Shown here one piece after another: positions 1 through 8,044 of a stretch of 55,686 nucleotides of DNA. The notes under the pieces are model-generated. The model saw nothing but the letters and a program-made list of their open reading frames with translations. It was not told the DNA's origin and searched no databases. The stretch covers positions 1 through 55,686 of the forward strand of contig JAGDXP010000005.1 in assembly GCA_023256475.1 (NCBI GenBank), written 5' to 3'. This DNA is from Thermoplasmata archaeon. Its GTDB lineage: Archaea > Thermoplasmatota > Thermoplasmata > Thermoplasmatales > GCA-001856825. Position numbers and translations under genes: made by a program. How positions within the stretch are numbered: position 1 is the first letter of the stretch; each line of letters begins with the position of its first letter.

Positions 1-1
1 A

Positions 2-551
2 ACTAATATAGAGTGGTCGATCCCATACAGCGAGATAGATAATGGACAAGCTTACGCCCTTACTCTTTATGCTGCAGCCTACTACCCTTATGCAGAACAA
101 TGGAACTATAGTCATGAGTATGTTTATGTCATAGACAAGACTGGTGGTGGGAGAGCCCTATATTGGCTCCTAATGGATACGTCACAGTCCAAAAACTTAA
201 ACCCGGGGACAGAGTTGAGGAATATGGAGTCCAGAACAATACAATGTTTACAGGAACAATCCTATACAACAAGACTGAATCTTCGAGTGTTGTGAGTATA
301 AATGACGGAACTCTTCTCCTGACTCCTACGGATCAACCCGTATTCATTAGGAATTCTACATACATCGGGTGGCTAAGAGATCCTCAGAATCTTAGCATAG
401 GGGATCAACTGTTCGATCCTGTGAACGATACTTGGATAAATGTTACAAACGTCAATATAATCTATGAACATATCAAAGTGTTTGATGTCATCACAACGGG
501 GCTAATGATTTTATAGATAACGGTATTCTATTAAACATAAAGGCTCCGTGA
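2..551 (+). pseudogene. Hint-domain (intein/hedgehog-like) surface protein, 5' end outside the window, frameshifted
   Basis: The reading frame starting at base 2 encodes a secreted-looking segment rich in Tyr, Ala and Asn that ends in DKTGGG near 150. The sense then moves to the frame of the 163-516 ORF, which reads LAPNGYVTVQKLKPGDRV, then LTPTDQPVFIRN and VFDVITTG: the usual blocks of a Hint domain. After the G-run at 497-501 the sense moves again to ANDFIDNGILLNIKAP and a TGA at 549-551, which is a typical Hint C-terminal block. Both shifts fall at runs of G (148-151 and 497-501), and one extra G at each would restore the frame. No Cys or Ser nucleophile is visible at the start of the Hint domain, so a small deletion may have removed it. 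It is either a real decayed gene or has two homopolymer sequencing errors. Confidence 0.6.
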
Positions 552-555
552 AAAC

Positions 556-864
556 ATGATCTCATTATTCACTCTAATTGATCTTCAGGTTTCACTCTCA
601 ACTTGGTTTGAGATCATAGAAGGAATTATTGTGTTTGCTTTTGCTATACTAGTATCAATATGGATTTACCTTAACCAGGATGACATGAACTGGAAGGAAT
701 ATGGCATATTTAACTTTGGAATCATGATTTTTGTCTCTGTAATGATAGGACTAATCACCTGGAGTCTCAACAATTTTCTCATGTATGCAAGCTGGCTTAT
801 ATTTCCGGCGTATTTGCTGACTTGGAAGAAGAAAGTCCAAGAAGAAGCAGAAGAGTCAATATGA
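556..864 (+). CDS. Small integral membrane protein, unknown function
   Basis: This encodes 102 residues with three predicted membrane helices (about residues 17-39, 50-70 and 75-89) and a charged C-terminus KKKVQEEAEESI. I do not recognise the family. It begins 4 nt after the restored stop of the Hint-domain frame, so it probably belonged to the same transcript. No strong ribosome binding site is visible; GTGAAAAC precedes the ATG. Confidence 0.5.
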   Translation: MISLFTLIDLQVSLSTWFEIIEGIIVFAFAILVSIWIYLNQDDMNWKEYGIFNFGIMIFVSVMIGLITWSLNNFLMYASWLIFPAYLLTWKKKVQEEAEESI

Positions 865-957
865 ACAAACGATAATAATATTTTGATTTTTATATGATAT
901 TAATATAAGACTACTATCACCGAAGGAATATACTTAAGGTATCTAGGAGTATTCTTG

Positions 958-1125
958 ATGATTCTCATCCTGATAGGCGTTCTTGCAAGTATGACACCTG
1001 GAGCGAATGCCTACATAGATTTCAACAATCTTGAAAGGACCGCTACCGGAATGGTTTGGTTGAAGTTGATAATAGCTACCCTTAGAGTTGTCAATTGGCG
1101 TTTATACAAAGAAATTCCGAGATAG
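958..1125 (+). CDS. Possible 55-residue secreted or membrane peptide, probably a gene remnant
   Basis: An open frame runs from 904; the first ATG at 958 gives MILILIGVLASMTPGANAY followed by about 35 residues, with the look of a signal peptide and a short mature part. It is the only protein-like stretch in the 332-bp gap 865-1196. The rest of the gap is AT-rich, with no RNA gene or strong promoter that I can see. Given the broken genes on either side, it may be a fragment of a longer surface protein. Confidence 0.25.
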   Translation: MILILIGVLASMTPGANAYIDFNNLERTATGMVWLKLIIATLRVVNWRLYKEIPR

Positions 1126-1196
1126 ACACGTTATGAAATTTTGATTTTAAATGATATAATAAAATGAAAAATAATGATATGAGTTTTTAAATAAAA

Positions 1197-2798
1197 TCAG
1201 AAACTACTGGTCGCCAGAAGATCATATACAGGAATATTGAACTGGCCTGTAACATATCCACCTGAAGGATTGCTTATGATTGATATAGGCATGTCGTTTG
1301 TGATAACATTCATTTGTAATCCATTCGGGCTTCCAAGAGAAGGAAGATTTTGTAGTGTTACTGAACCACCAAACAGGAATACATTGTCATTTACATTGGT
1401 TATCATCCCTTCAACAAACCCATATATAGATGATGCCAAACCTGAAAATGCAAGAACATCGGAAGCTAGAACAGCCCATCCTGATCCTGGAGACCACGCC
1501 ACTACAGCCGCTATTACTCCAATTGCTGATAGAGCAACACCAAAGGCAGAATTTATCTCTGGCCATATGTTTGAGGATGAAGATGAGAGGCTGTCTACTA
1601 TATTCCCCCATTGAACCGATTGATTGTTGGAAATACTATAGTTTCCGGACTTAATGTAACTTGAAGATATGAGGTATCTAACAAGATTATGAGGTTCCAT
1701 GAGTGACCATGTGGATCCCCTTGAGAGAGCCATGTGGCCCATCTCTATATAATTGGAGGTTATATTAAGGGAAGATATTCCCGTTATGCTCTTAATATTG
1801 TTGGTAGGCTGCCATCCCCCAGCCGAATAATAATACTCCTTGTAAACATCTATTGTAATTGATCCAATCGCATACAGCATGATGGCATTCGGCTGACCTT
1901 CTTTAAGTGGGAAAGCGTCGTAACTTATTGAACCAGCTACATACTGCCCGTTTATATACGGAGTAGTGTAGAAAGAGTTGTTGAAAGTATTGTAAGAATA
2001 AGTCCCGTTCTGGTATGAAACGCCTCCCGGGTTAAAGTAAGTAGTCATACTAGCACTCCCGAGGAAAACATCCAGATCGATCTCCTCATCGTTATTATTG
2101 ACAAGAGAGTTGTTGGCCCATGCGAGAGGTATTGGATAATTGCTGAACGTATTCTCCTTCTCAAGGACCCACATGTACCAAGGAGGCCCACCTGGACCAC
2201 CGATACCCTCAGACTTAACTGATGATGCTCTATACAGTTTCATGGAATAAATATGTGGATGCATTATCATTCTTATTACATAGGTGGCTCCTGATAATGT
2301 TCCAATTTCCTTCTTATCAAGATTGAAGATTTTCATGTAAAAGGCTGGATTTATTGTTATGATATTTGTGTAGTATGAGACATATGTGTAGTTGCCTATT
2401 TCATAGTAGTAAGTTATCTGAACGGTCAAAGCTGCGTTAGCTCCACTGTTGTTGGTGGAAGAGAAGAAATGATACCAGTTCACAACATACTGGAAGAATG
2501 AATAAGATAAATTGGATGTTAGATTACCCGTTGAATTCACTATTCCATTGAACAGTGGAGTAACATTTTCATATGATTCTAGACCCTTTTTAATGGTCGG
2601 AGGATTGTTCATATATATTTGCACAGATGCCCCTATGAACTTGCTGGACTGGTTCATACTCGATGGAAGTATAGATAATTCGAATCCTGGGCCATTCAGT
2701 TTATTATGAGGCTTCTGATATATGTACCCATAATACAGAAAAGCGGATGATAAGACAACTATAATGGCGATAGCCAGTACAATTGACTTTCTCATCAT
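1197..2798 (-). CDS. Large signal-anchored cell-surface protein, function unknown
   Basis: A longer ORF opens at 2906, but the likely start is the ATG pair at 2798/2795, giving MMRKSIVLAIAIIVVLSSAF: a charged tip and one membrane helix. A TATA-like run lies 25 nt upstream of 2798, as for a leaderless mRNA. The body of about 530 residues is rich in Asn, Ser, Tyr and Gly with many NxS/NxT sequons, so it should lie outside the cell and be glycosylated. Near residues 420-470 is a long hydrophobic segment (VALSAIGVIAAVVAW) that may insert in the membrane. No enzyme motif is recognised. Plus-strand ORFs opposite it are shadows. Confidence 0.65.
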   Translation of the reverse strand: MMRKSIVLAIAIIVVLSSAFLYYGYIYQKPHNKLNGPGFELSILPSSMNQSSKFIGASVQIYMNNPPTIKKGLESYENVTPLFNGIVNSTGNLTSNLSYSFFQYVVNWYHFFSSTNNSGANAALTVQITYYYEIGNYTYVSYYTNIITINPAFYMKIFNLDKKEIGTLSGATYVIRMIMHPHIYSMKLYRASSVKSEGIGGPGGPPWYMWVLEKENTFSNYPIPLAWANNSLVNNNDEEIDLDVFLGSASMTTYFNPGGVSYQNGTYSYNTFNNSFYTTPYINGQYVAGSISYDAFPLKEGQPNAIMLYAIGSITIDVYKEYYYSAGGWQPTNNIKSITGISSLNITSNYIEMGHMALSRGSTWSLMEPHNLVRYLISSSYIKSGNYSISNNQSVQWGNIVDSLSSSSSNIWPEINSAFGVALSAIGVIAAVVAWSPGSGWAVLASDVLAFSGLASSIYGFVEGMITNVNDNVFLFGGSVTLQNLPSLGSPNGLQMNVITNDMPISIISNPSGGYVTGQFNIPVYDLLATSSF

Positions 2799-2816
2799 GA
2801 TTAATGGATGATCATT

Positions 2817-2829
2817 CATATATATATTG
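2817..2829 (-). promoter_or_regulatory. TATA box for the surface protein starting at 2798
   Basis: On the minus strand the sequence reads ACAATATATATATG, centred about 25 nt upstream of the ATG at 2798. This is the archaeal TATA distance expected when the transcript starts at or next to the start codon. It supports 2798 over the longer ORF start at 2906. Confidence 0.5.
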
Positions 2830-3003
2830 TGCCAATATCTTGCAACTATCAAGTCTCTATTAATATAAAGTGCAATGAGGAGAGATTTGCAATAAGACTG
2901 AAACACAAATTTATTAGGGTCTCATTGCTAGGCTCATTTGCAGCTGGTTGTCATGATACATTCTGATCGATATAGAGAGGGAGTTCTAAGATAAAGGATC
3001 TAT

Positions 3004-3699
3004 TTATTTCACCTGATGAAGTGCTTTCCTTATGTAATAGGAGCTCGCTATGACTATGGTAACTGCAGCGATAATCAGTACAATACCCTCGTATGTAGCG
3101 TATGTAGTGCTATGACCCTGGGAAGCGGGGACAGACCACATGAAAATTATTTTGGTGAAAGGTCCAGATAAGGTAAAAGAGGGAGGAACGCTGGAAAAGT
3201 TGAAAAAGAAGACCCATGCCTTATTGATAGAAGCAGTGACATTCTTATCACTGTAAGGACCAGGGCCTGGAACATTTGCAATATATGAAAAAACCAATGA
3301 TGCAGACAGTGTTTTCTGTCTCGGAGAAATACCAACCTGATAAGATACATTGCTGGTTTTATAATATTTGTCGTATAGATCCATAAAGGTAGAATTATAA
3401 CCTAATTGTTGCAATGCCGTTGAAAGTTTATCCCTTACGAATGTCACGTTGATCCAGTAGTAGAGTGAGCCATTGGAACTTGACACCGCTGGTAAGAGAT
3501 CCATTATCTGTTGCAATATAGCACTATAATTGTAGTTCTGTTGCGGAGATTGAGCCGGCGCGGATTCGGGATGAACATTGACTTCTAGGTGAGGAGCTGT
3601 AATGAAGTTTGATGAGAATAAGATTGGGAAGGATAGCATTAATATGAGCAATATTAACGTTGATGCGACCAGTTCTTCATTCTTTTTTATAATTCCCAT
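3004..3699 (-). CDS. Membrane-anchored surface protein with N- and C-terminal membrane helices
   Basis: The 231 residues have an N-terminal hydrophobic segment (about 12-35, STLILLILMLSFPILFSSNF), an exterior part of about 160 residues with several N-glycosylation sequons and a Pro/Gln-rich linker, and a C-terminal helix (about 203-222, GIVLIIAAVTIVIASSYYI) followed by a short basic tail. The ATG lies inside the last codons of the upstream peptidase ORF (13-nt overlap), so the two were probably cotranscribed. I do not recognise the family; a substrate-holding or assembly role for the neighbouring protease is only a guess. Confidence 0.55.
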   Translation of the reverse strand: MGIIKKNEELVASTLILLILMLSFPILFSSNFITAPHLEVNVHPESAPAQSPQQNYNYSAILQQIMDLLPAVSSSNGSLYYWINVTFVRDKLSTALQQLGYNSTFMDLYDKYYKTSNVSYQVGISPRQKTLSASLVFSYIANVPGPGPYSDKNVTASINKAWVFFFNFSSVPPSFTLSGPFTKIIFMWSVPASQGHSTTYATYEGIVLIIAAVTIVIASSYYIRKALHQVK

Positions 3700-4571
3700 A
3701 ATCCGTCACCCATTCGCGAATTACAATAATATGATTTAGTATAATATATTAACCATTCTTCTTCCGTATAACCATAAATGTTGGTGTAGGGAATTGGTGG
3801 ATAGGCCTTTATGTAATAGTGGTTCACATTGTAGGTGCTCTTTCCATACTGATTTAAAGAATATGTTAAGTAGTCACCGCTATTGTAGAAATAATTGATG
3901 GAATATGTATTTCCACCCGTGTATAGTGTCTCCCTGTAAAGGTATATGTTCGAGAATTCAGCTATCTGCTGAATATATAAGTGTCCTGAAATATTAAAAG
4001 TAAAAGATGGTGCTTCTACAATAGATTCTGCGTAATATGCAGTGAAGGGGTAATAAACAGAAGCTGTGTATGTTTGACTGTTATTATAATTGTATGCTTC
4101 AATGTTCCACCAGCTACCACTTTGCTGAATTGTGAAATCAATTAGCTGGCCTGGTTGCACATAATGGGGAACCCCGTTGCTAGAATCGTTATATTCGTAG
4201 GAAGGAAGTGGAAAAATCTCAAACCAAAGATAATAACCGCTATTCAAATTCTCCTCATTTTCATATCCTGTTTGAGCCAATCCACCTGAGCCATCCTCAC
4301 CATTGGATAATTTTATCCACGGTGTAGTTATCTGAGAAACAGCATTATCCACTTGGTTGGAGGGTGGCATTTTAATATTGGCAACATCAATTATCGCAGA
4401 TGAAGCCGTGATCGGTTTTCTCCAGAAGTAAAAATAAGGATTGTAGAACACGTATCCATCCCAATTTGTACTCAGACCATGAAAAGATGTCTGTTGTTCT
4501 GTAAAATACGGACATCTTACGCTTGGGTCACAATCTACTTTACCCAGATTTTTAGAAATGGACCATCCCAC
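3687..4571 (-). CDS. Eqolisin-like glutamic peptidase domain (family G1), C-terminal part of a broken gene
   Basis: Residues 34-190 follow the plan of fungal eqolisins: STNWDGYV for the SNWxGA strand, then GLAQTGYE with Gln100 at the catalytic Gln position, YYLWFEIFP for the YxAWYEWYP strand, VQPGQLIDF for the PGDxI turn, and YAESIVEAPSF with Glu182 at the catalytic Glu position. Both dyad residues are present. About 105 further residues rich in Tyr and Asn follow. Eqolisins are secreted acid proteases, apt for an acidophile. The ORF opens with GTG right after an in-frame TAG and has no signal peptide; the same frame continues upstream through more TAG codons and frameshifts. It is therefore probably a relic, unless the TAGs are read through. 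Confidence 0.6.
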   Translation of the reverse strand: MGWSISKNLGKVDCDPSVRCPYFTEQQTSFHGLSTNWDGYVFYNPYFYFWRKPITASSAIIDVANIKMPPSNQVDNAVSQITTPWIKLSNGEDGSGGLAQTGYENEENLNSGYYLWFEIFPLPSYEYNDSSNGVPHYVQPGQLIDFTIQQSGSWWNIEAYNYNNSQTYTASVYYPFTAYYAESIVEAPSFTFNISGHLYIQQIAEFSNIYLYRETLYTGGNTYSINYFYNSGDYLTYSLNQYGKSTYNVNHYYIKAYPPIPYTNIYGYTEEEWLIYYTKSYYCNSRMGDGLWEL

Positions 4572-5640
4572 CGTATATGAATTGGCAGAATCTAACTATT
4601 CAATCCTTGCTGCTATAGTGATATTTTCGCTACTAAAATCGTAGTTTACAAATGGAGATAGGGAAGTTACTCCATATTTTGACAGATAGTTCATAAATTC
4701 TGCGTTAGCTGTCAGATTATTAATGAGTGTTAAATTAAGCATCTATACTTCTGAGACATTGAACTTTCCAGAGTCATTCATAAGTAAGGCCGTCTCGTCT
4801 ACCATTTCGATCTCATGTTCCACTTGTCCCATGAAGGATGAAAGTATTGATGAATTGATTGAAAACATTTTGGTTCAATCCATAACTCTAGGTCTGATTC
4901 ATCAGATCATCCCAGTTAAATCCATCACTGTGAAGAATATTTAATCCGTCTGCATAATTATTACCTAAAATAGAAGGTTCCGAGAATTGAATGCTTGGAT
5001 AAAATTTCACAATCTATGCGAGTAATGCTCCATTATTAAATTGAGAAGCTTTGAAAATAAACTGAATCCCGTATGCTTCATTATCACCAAAATTATGAGT
5101 CGTGCAATATCCCTACCTAATATTAACGTTTAGAAGGTCATAAATGATACAATCGTTAGCATCTGGACTAATGGAAAGGGCTAAGTTCCAACAGGGATTT
5201 AAAGTAGGGTTTCCTATAAAGATATCCACCATTGTAATATCTAAACATTACGAAACCATTAATCATGGAATACTTCAAAGTTTATTTGATCCAGCAGAAT
5301 CAAAAAATGGTAAAGAATATAATTGACCGTTCCGTTTATTGCATCAGCATAAGGTGTCTCTAGAAAAGACGGGAATATGGGAATAATAATATTGAAACTC
5401 GGGTGTTCGATCCATCATCGAAACTGTATTTCATATGGGAGATCAAAAAGCATGACCTAATGCCATTAGACCGAATTTATCATTGTGATAGGCGTTATAC
5501 GATCATTGACATGGATTTCGGCAAATCTAAAATGGTGAAAGATTTTTGATAAATGCATGATTAGTGCAGTACGAATTATCTCCTGTGGAAATTGCTGCTC
5601 CGGCTATGTATGGGAGGCATCTATACAGGCAGATGTTGAT
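4572..5640 (-). pseudogene. Decayed N-terminal part of the eqolisin-like protein
   Basis: Reading upstream from the peptidase ORF, coding sense continues for about 215 codons to near 5236. It is broken by one frameshift near 4815 and by five TAG codons (complement of 4596-4598, 4743-4745, 4888-4890, 5014-5016 and 5113-5115), with no in-frame TAA or TGA on either side of the shift. Legible stretches include FMNYLSKYGVTSLSPFVNY, GNNYADGLNILHSDGF and EAYGIQFIFKASQF. Each TAG would read well as Gln (CAG). Beyond 5236 the sense jumps between frames every 15-40 codons (for example LETPYADAINGTVNYIL near 5325-5360 and AAISTGDNSYCTNHAF near 5560-5603) and TGA and TAA stops also appear. Plus-strand ORFs here are chance. 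Confidence 0.6.
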
Positions 5641-5748
5641 CTAATAATCCGAAAGCTCCGAGCTTCTGCTGAGGAATAGCCAATTTTTTAATTACACCTT
5701 GAATTGAAAAATATAGATTAAGCAATGGCATTTCTGTAACTGACATAA

Positions 5749-5770
5749 CCAATTTTTTATCTTCAATTGG
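5749..5770. promoter_or_regulatory. Inverted repeat upstream of cbiA
   Basis: CCAATT (5749-5754) and AATTGG (5765-5770) form a 6-bp inverted repeat around a T-rich 10-nt spacer, ending 26 nt before the cbiA ATG. The left arm and T-run recur as GCCAATTTTTTA near 5679-5690, so the region holds two copies of a similar element. It could be an operator for the cobalamin genes or a terminator for readthrough transcription. The short arms make this tentative. Confidence 0.3.
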
Positions 5771-5796
5771 AAAGTTAGAAATTGTAATGAAATATT

Positions 5797-7095
5797 ATGC
5801 CCTCAATGAAAGGAATTCTTATTTCGGCGGATAGATCAAATTCAGGAAAAACCACAATCTCCTTAGCTCTGATGAAAATCCTATCAAAGAACAGCAAGGT
5901 GAGAGGATACAAAGTAGGACCAGATTTTATAGATCCGAAATTCCATGAATTGGCGACTGGATATCCCTCTATCAATCTTGATTATTTCATCAGCGGCGAT
6001 ATGATAAAGGATTATTTTTTGAGATATGGCAATGGATTCGATTATGGAATAGTGGAAGGAGTAATGGGACTTTACGATGGTCTAGGCGGTGATTTTTCAA
6101 CCTTTCACATATCAAATTACCTAGGCCTACCAATAGTATTGGTAATAGATTGTGGATATAGCAGTACAACTGCCAGTGCTATCATTCATGGACTTAAATA
6201 CTTCGGGAATGCTGATATAAGAGGGGTTATATTTAACAACGTAGCATCAAAATCTCATCATGACGATTGCGCCATAAAATTACCGCCTGGAGTGATAGAT
6301 TTGGGATATATTAAGCACGATAATGAGATTAACATAAAAAGCAGACATCTAGGGTTATACCTTCCTGATTCTTCAACTGTTGAAAAGATTAAGAGGGCAT
6401 CCGACTTAGTTGAGGAACAGATTGACATTAATCTATTAACATCAATAATGGAAGATTTTGAAACTATGGAAAATAAGGATAATACCCTCTTAGATTCCCA
6501 AGATAAACCCAAGGCAGCAATTGCTCTGGATGATGCTTTCTCCTTTTACTATACGTCTAATCTTGACCTAATCAGGCAACACTATAGAATTGAATTTTTC
6601 AGTCCATTGCGTAATGAAGTGGTTGAAGACGCTCAACTGATATATATTGGTGGAGGTTATCCTGAACTTTTTCCAAAGTATCTTCATGACAGTCAGAAGA
6701 CCATATCCTGGTTAAAGAACAAATCAGAAAATGAAATTCCAATAATAGCAGAATGCGGCGGACTTATGTATCTTTCTAAAACCATTGAAATTGGAAACAA
6801 TTCATACGACATGGCTGGCATCTTCAATGCAGAGATTTCAATGAATTCCTCATTAACAATAGGATATACTGAGCTAGAGGCTGAGCATGAAAATATCCTT
6901 GTTAGAAAGAATACCAAAATTAAGGGTCATGAGTTCCATAAGTCAAAAGTTTCAAGTTACAATGAAAATACTGTTTTTAGGAATATAAGAGGCAAAGGTT
7001 TGGGAGACGGCAGAGATGGTATGCTATATAAGAATACCCTCGCAACTTACTCTCACTTTATATTTTCTGGAAATGAAAATTTTCTGATACAATAA
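5797..7095 (+). CDS. cbiA: Cobyrinic acid a,c-diamide synthase
   Basis: This enzyme uses ATP and glutamine to amidate the a and c carboxylates of cobyrinic acid. The N-terminal dethiobiotin-synthetase-like ATPase shows the P-loop ISADRSNSGKTTIS (residues 8-21) and VEGVMGLYDG (about 88-97). The C-terminal class I amidotransferase half shows IYIGGGYPE, IIAECGGLMYLS with the nucleophile Cys, and a late SHF motif with the catalytic His. At 432 residues it is near the family length. ATGs at 5797 and 5806 are both possible. It heads the cbiA-pduO-cupin run on the plus strand and is the first of seven late cobalamin genes scattered over the next 11 kb. Confidence 0.95.
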   Translation: MPSMKGILISADRSNSGKTTISLALMKILSKNSKVRGYKVGPDFIDPKFHELATGYPSINLDYFISGDMIKDYFLRYGNGFDYGIVEGVMGLYDGLGGDFSTFHISNYLGLPIVLVIDCGYSSTTASAIIHGLKYFGNADIRGVIFNNVASKSHHDDCAIKLPPGVIDLGYIKHDNEINIKSRHLGLYLPDSSTVEKIKRASDLVEEQIDINLLTSIMEDFETMENKDNTLLDSQDKPKAAIALDDAFSFYYTSNLDLIRQHYRIEFFSPLRNEVVEDAQLIYIGGGYPELFPKYLHDSQKTISWLKNKSENEIPIIAECGGLMYLSKTIEIGNNSYDMAGIFNAEISMNSSLTIGYTELEAEHENILVRKNTKIKGHEFHKSKVSSYNENTVFRNIRGKGLGDGRDGMLYKNTLATYSHFIFSGNENFLIQ

Positions 7096-7126
7096 GTAAA
7101 AATAGATGTGTGAAGTTAATTCATAA

Positions 7127-7669
7127 GTGTATACCAGAAAAGGAGATTCGGGGGAAACAGACACAGCCAATGGTTCGCGTTTAAAGAAATTTAATCCTAT
7201 AATAGAATGGGAAGGAACCCTTGATGAATTAAATTCTGTGATCGGATTAGCCAGAAGCCACATAAAATTTGAGGACATAACAAATGACCTTATACAGGTT
7301 CAATTTGATTTATTTCACATAGGAGAACATGTACTTACCAGGGGACAAGGGAGGAGACTGAGAGAAGATGGAGTTAAATGGCTTGAAGAAAGAACAAATT
7401 CTTATTTTAAGGAGGTTGGAGAAATAAAATTATTTGTGCTCCCTGGAGGGTCCATTGAAGCTGGGTTCCTTCAATTTGCCCGGACGGTTACAAGAAGAGC
7501 AGAGAGGATTACTGTGGAACTTAATGAAAGTGAGAAGTTGGACAAAATAATATTGCAATATATGAACAGACTATCATCCCTTTTATTCACCATGGCCTTG
7601 GCATCAAACAAAAGGCAGGGTATTAAGGAGCTCATATTCCCATGGCCGAATCCTGAGACAAGGAAATAA
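7127..7669 (+). CDS. pduO: ATP:cob(I)alamin adenosyltransferase, PduO type
   Basis: It attaches the 5'-deoxyadenosyl group of ATP to Co(I) corrinoids. It begins at a GTG (7127), giving MYTRKGDSGETDTANGSR, the family's ATP-binding N-terminus, followed by GTLDELNSVIGLAR and, near residues 118-123, the FARTVTRRAER helix with the conserved Arg residues. The 180-residue length matches archaeal PduO/MMAB proteins. It follows cbiA by 31 nt and should be cotranscribed with it. Confidence 0.93.
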   Translation: MYTRKGDSGETDTANGSRLKKFNPIIEWEGTLDELNSVIGLARSHIKFEDITNDLIQVQFDLFHIGEHVLTRGQGRRLREDGVKWLEERTNSYFKEVGEIKLFVLPGGSIEAGFLQFARTVTRRAERITVELNESEKLDKIILQYMNRLSSLLFTMALASNKRQGIKELIFPWPNPETRK

Positions 7670-7696
7670 TATTATATTTCAATTAGATGGTTAAAC

Positions 7697-8044
7697 ATGA
7701 ATTTTGTTATAAAAGGAAACACCGTGGAAACATTAAAGTTGACGGAAGATTCAACCATAAAATGGGGAATAACTCATAAGAATGGGGCATTAAATTATTC
7801 CATGAGATATATAGAGGTCGATGCTGGAGGCAGTACTCCAGATCATTCACATTTTTATGAACACGAGATATTCATTATAGATGGATCAGGGAAAACAATA
7901 ATTGACGGGCAAGAAGAAAGTTTTGGACCGGGTGATTTTATTTTCATACCTGGAGGAAAGAAACACACAATAAAAGCAGATAAAAAATTAAAAATGATTT
8001 GCGTAGTCCCTATTGAGGCTGCGAGGATGCTTTTGGGGGATTAG
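7697..8044 (+). CDS. Single-domain cupin protein
   Basis: The 115-residue protein shows both cupin motifs: HSHFYEHEIFIIDGSG (about 52-67) with His and Glu metal ligands, and GPGDFIFIPGGKKH (about 76-89). It sits 27 nt after pduO and its 3' end overlaps that of the convergent sqr gene by 35 nt. Its substrate cannot be read from the sequence; the position suggests a link to corrinoid or sulfur metabolism, but that is inference. Confidence 0.8.
   Translation: MNFVIKGNTVETLKLTEDSTIKWGITHKNGALNYSMRYIEVDAGGSTPDHSHFYEHEIFIIDGSGKTIIDGQEESFGPGDFIFIPGGKKHTIKADKKLKMICVVPIEAARMLLGD

Noticed and set aside
1237-2709. Plus-strand ORFs opposite the large surface protein
   Set aside because: Composition of reverse-frame shadows; the minus-strand gene has start, TATA and signal anchor.
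4572-5240. Pyrrolysine or general TAG recoding
   Set aside because: TAG ends other genes here normally and frameshifts plus other stops lie just upstream; kept only as a finding to check, not as an annotation.
4723-5326. Plus-strand ORFs of 60-73 residues
   Set aside because: They lie opposite a decayed minus-strand gene whose sense is clearly legible; their products have no family-like features.
5641-5796. Cobalamin riboswitch before cbiA
   Set aside because: No conserved B12-box sequence, and such riboswitches are not expected in archaea.
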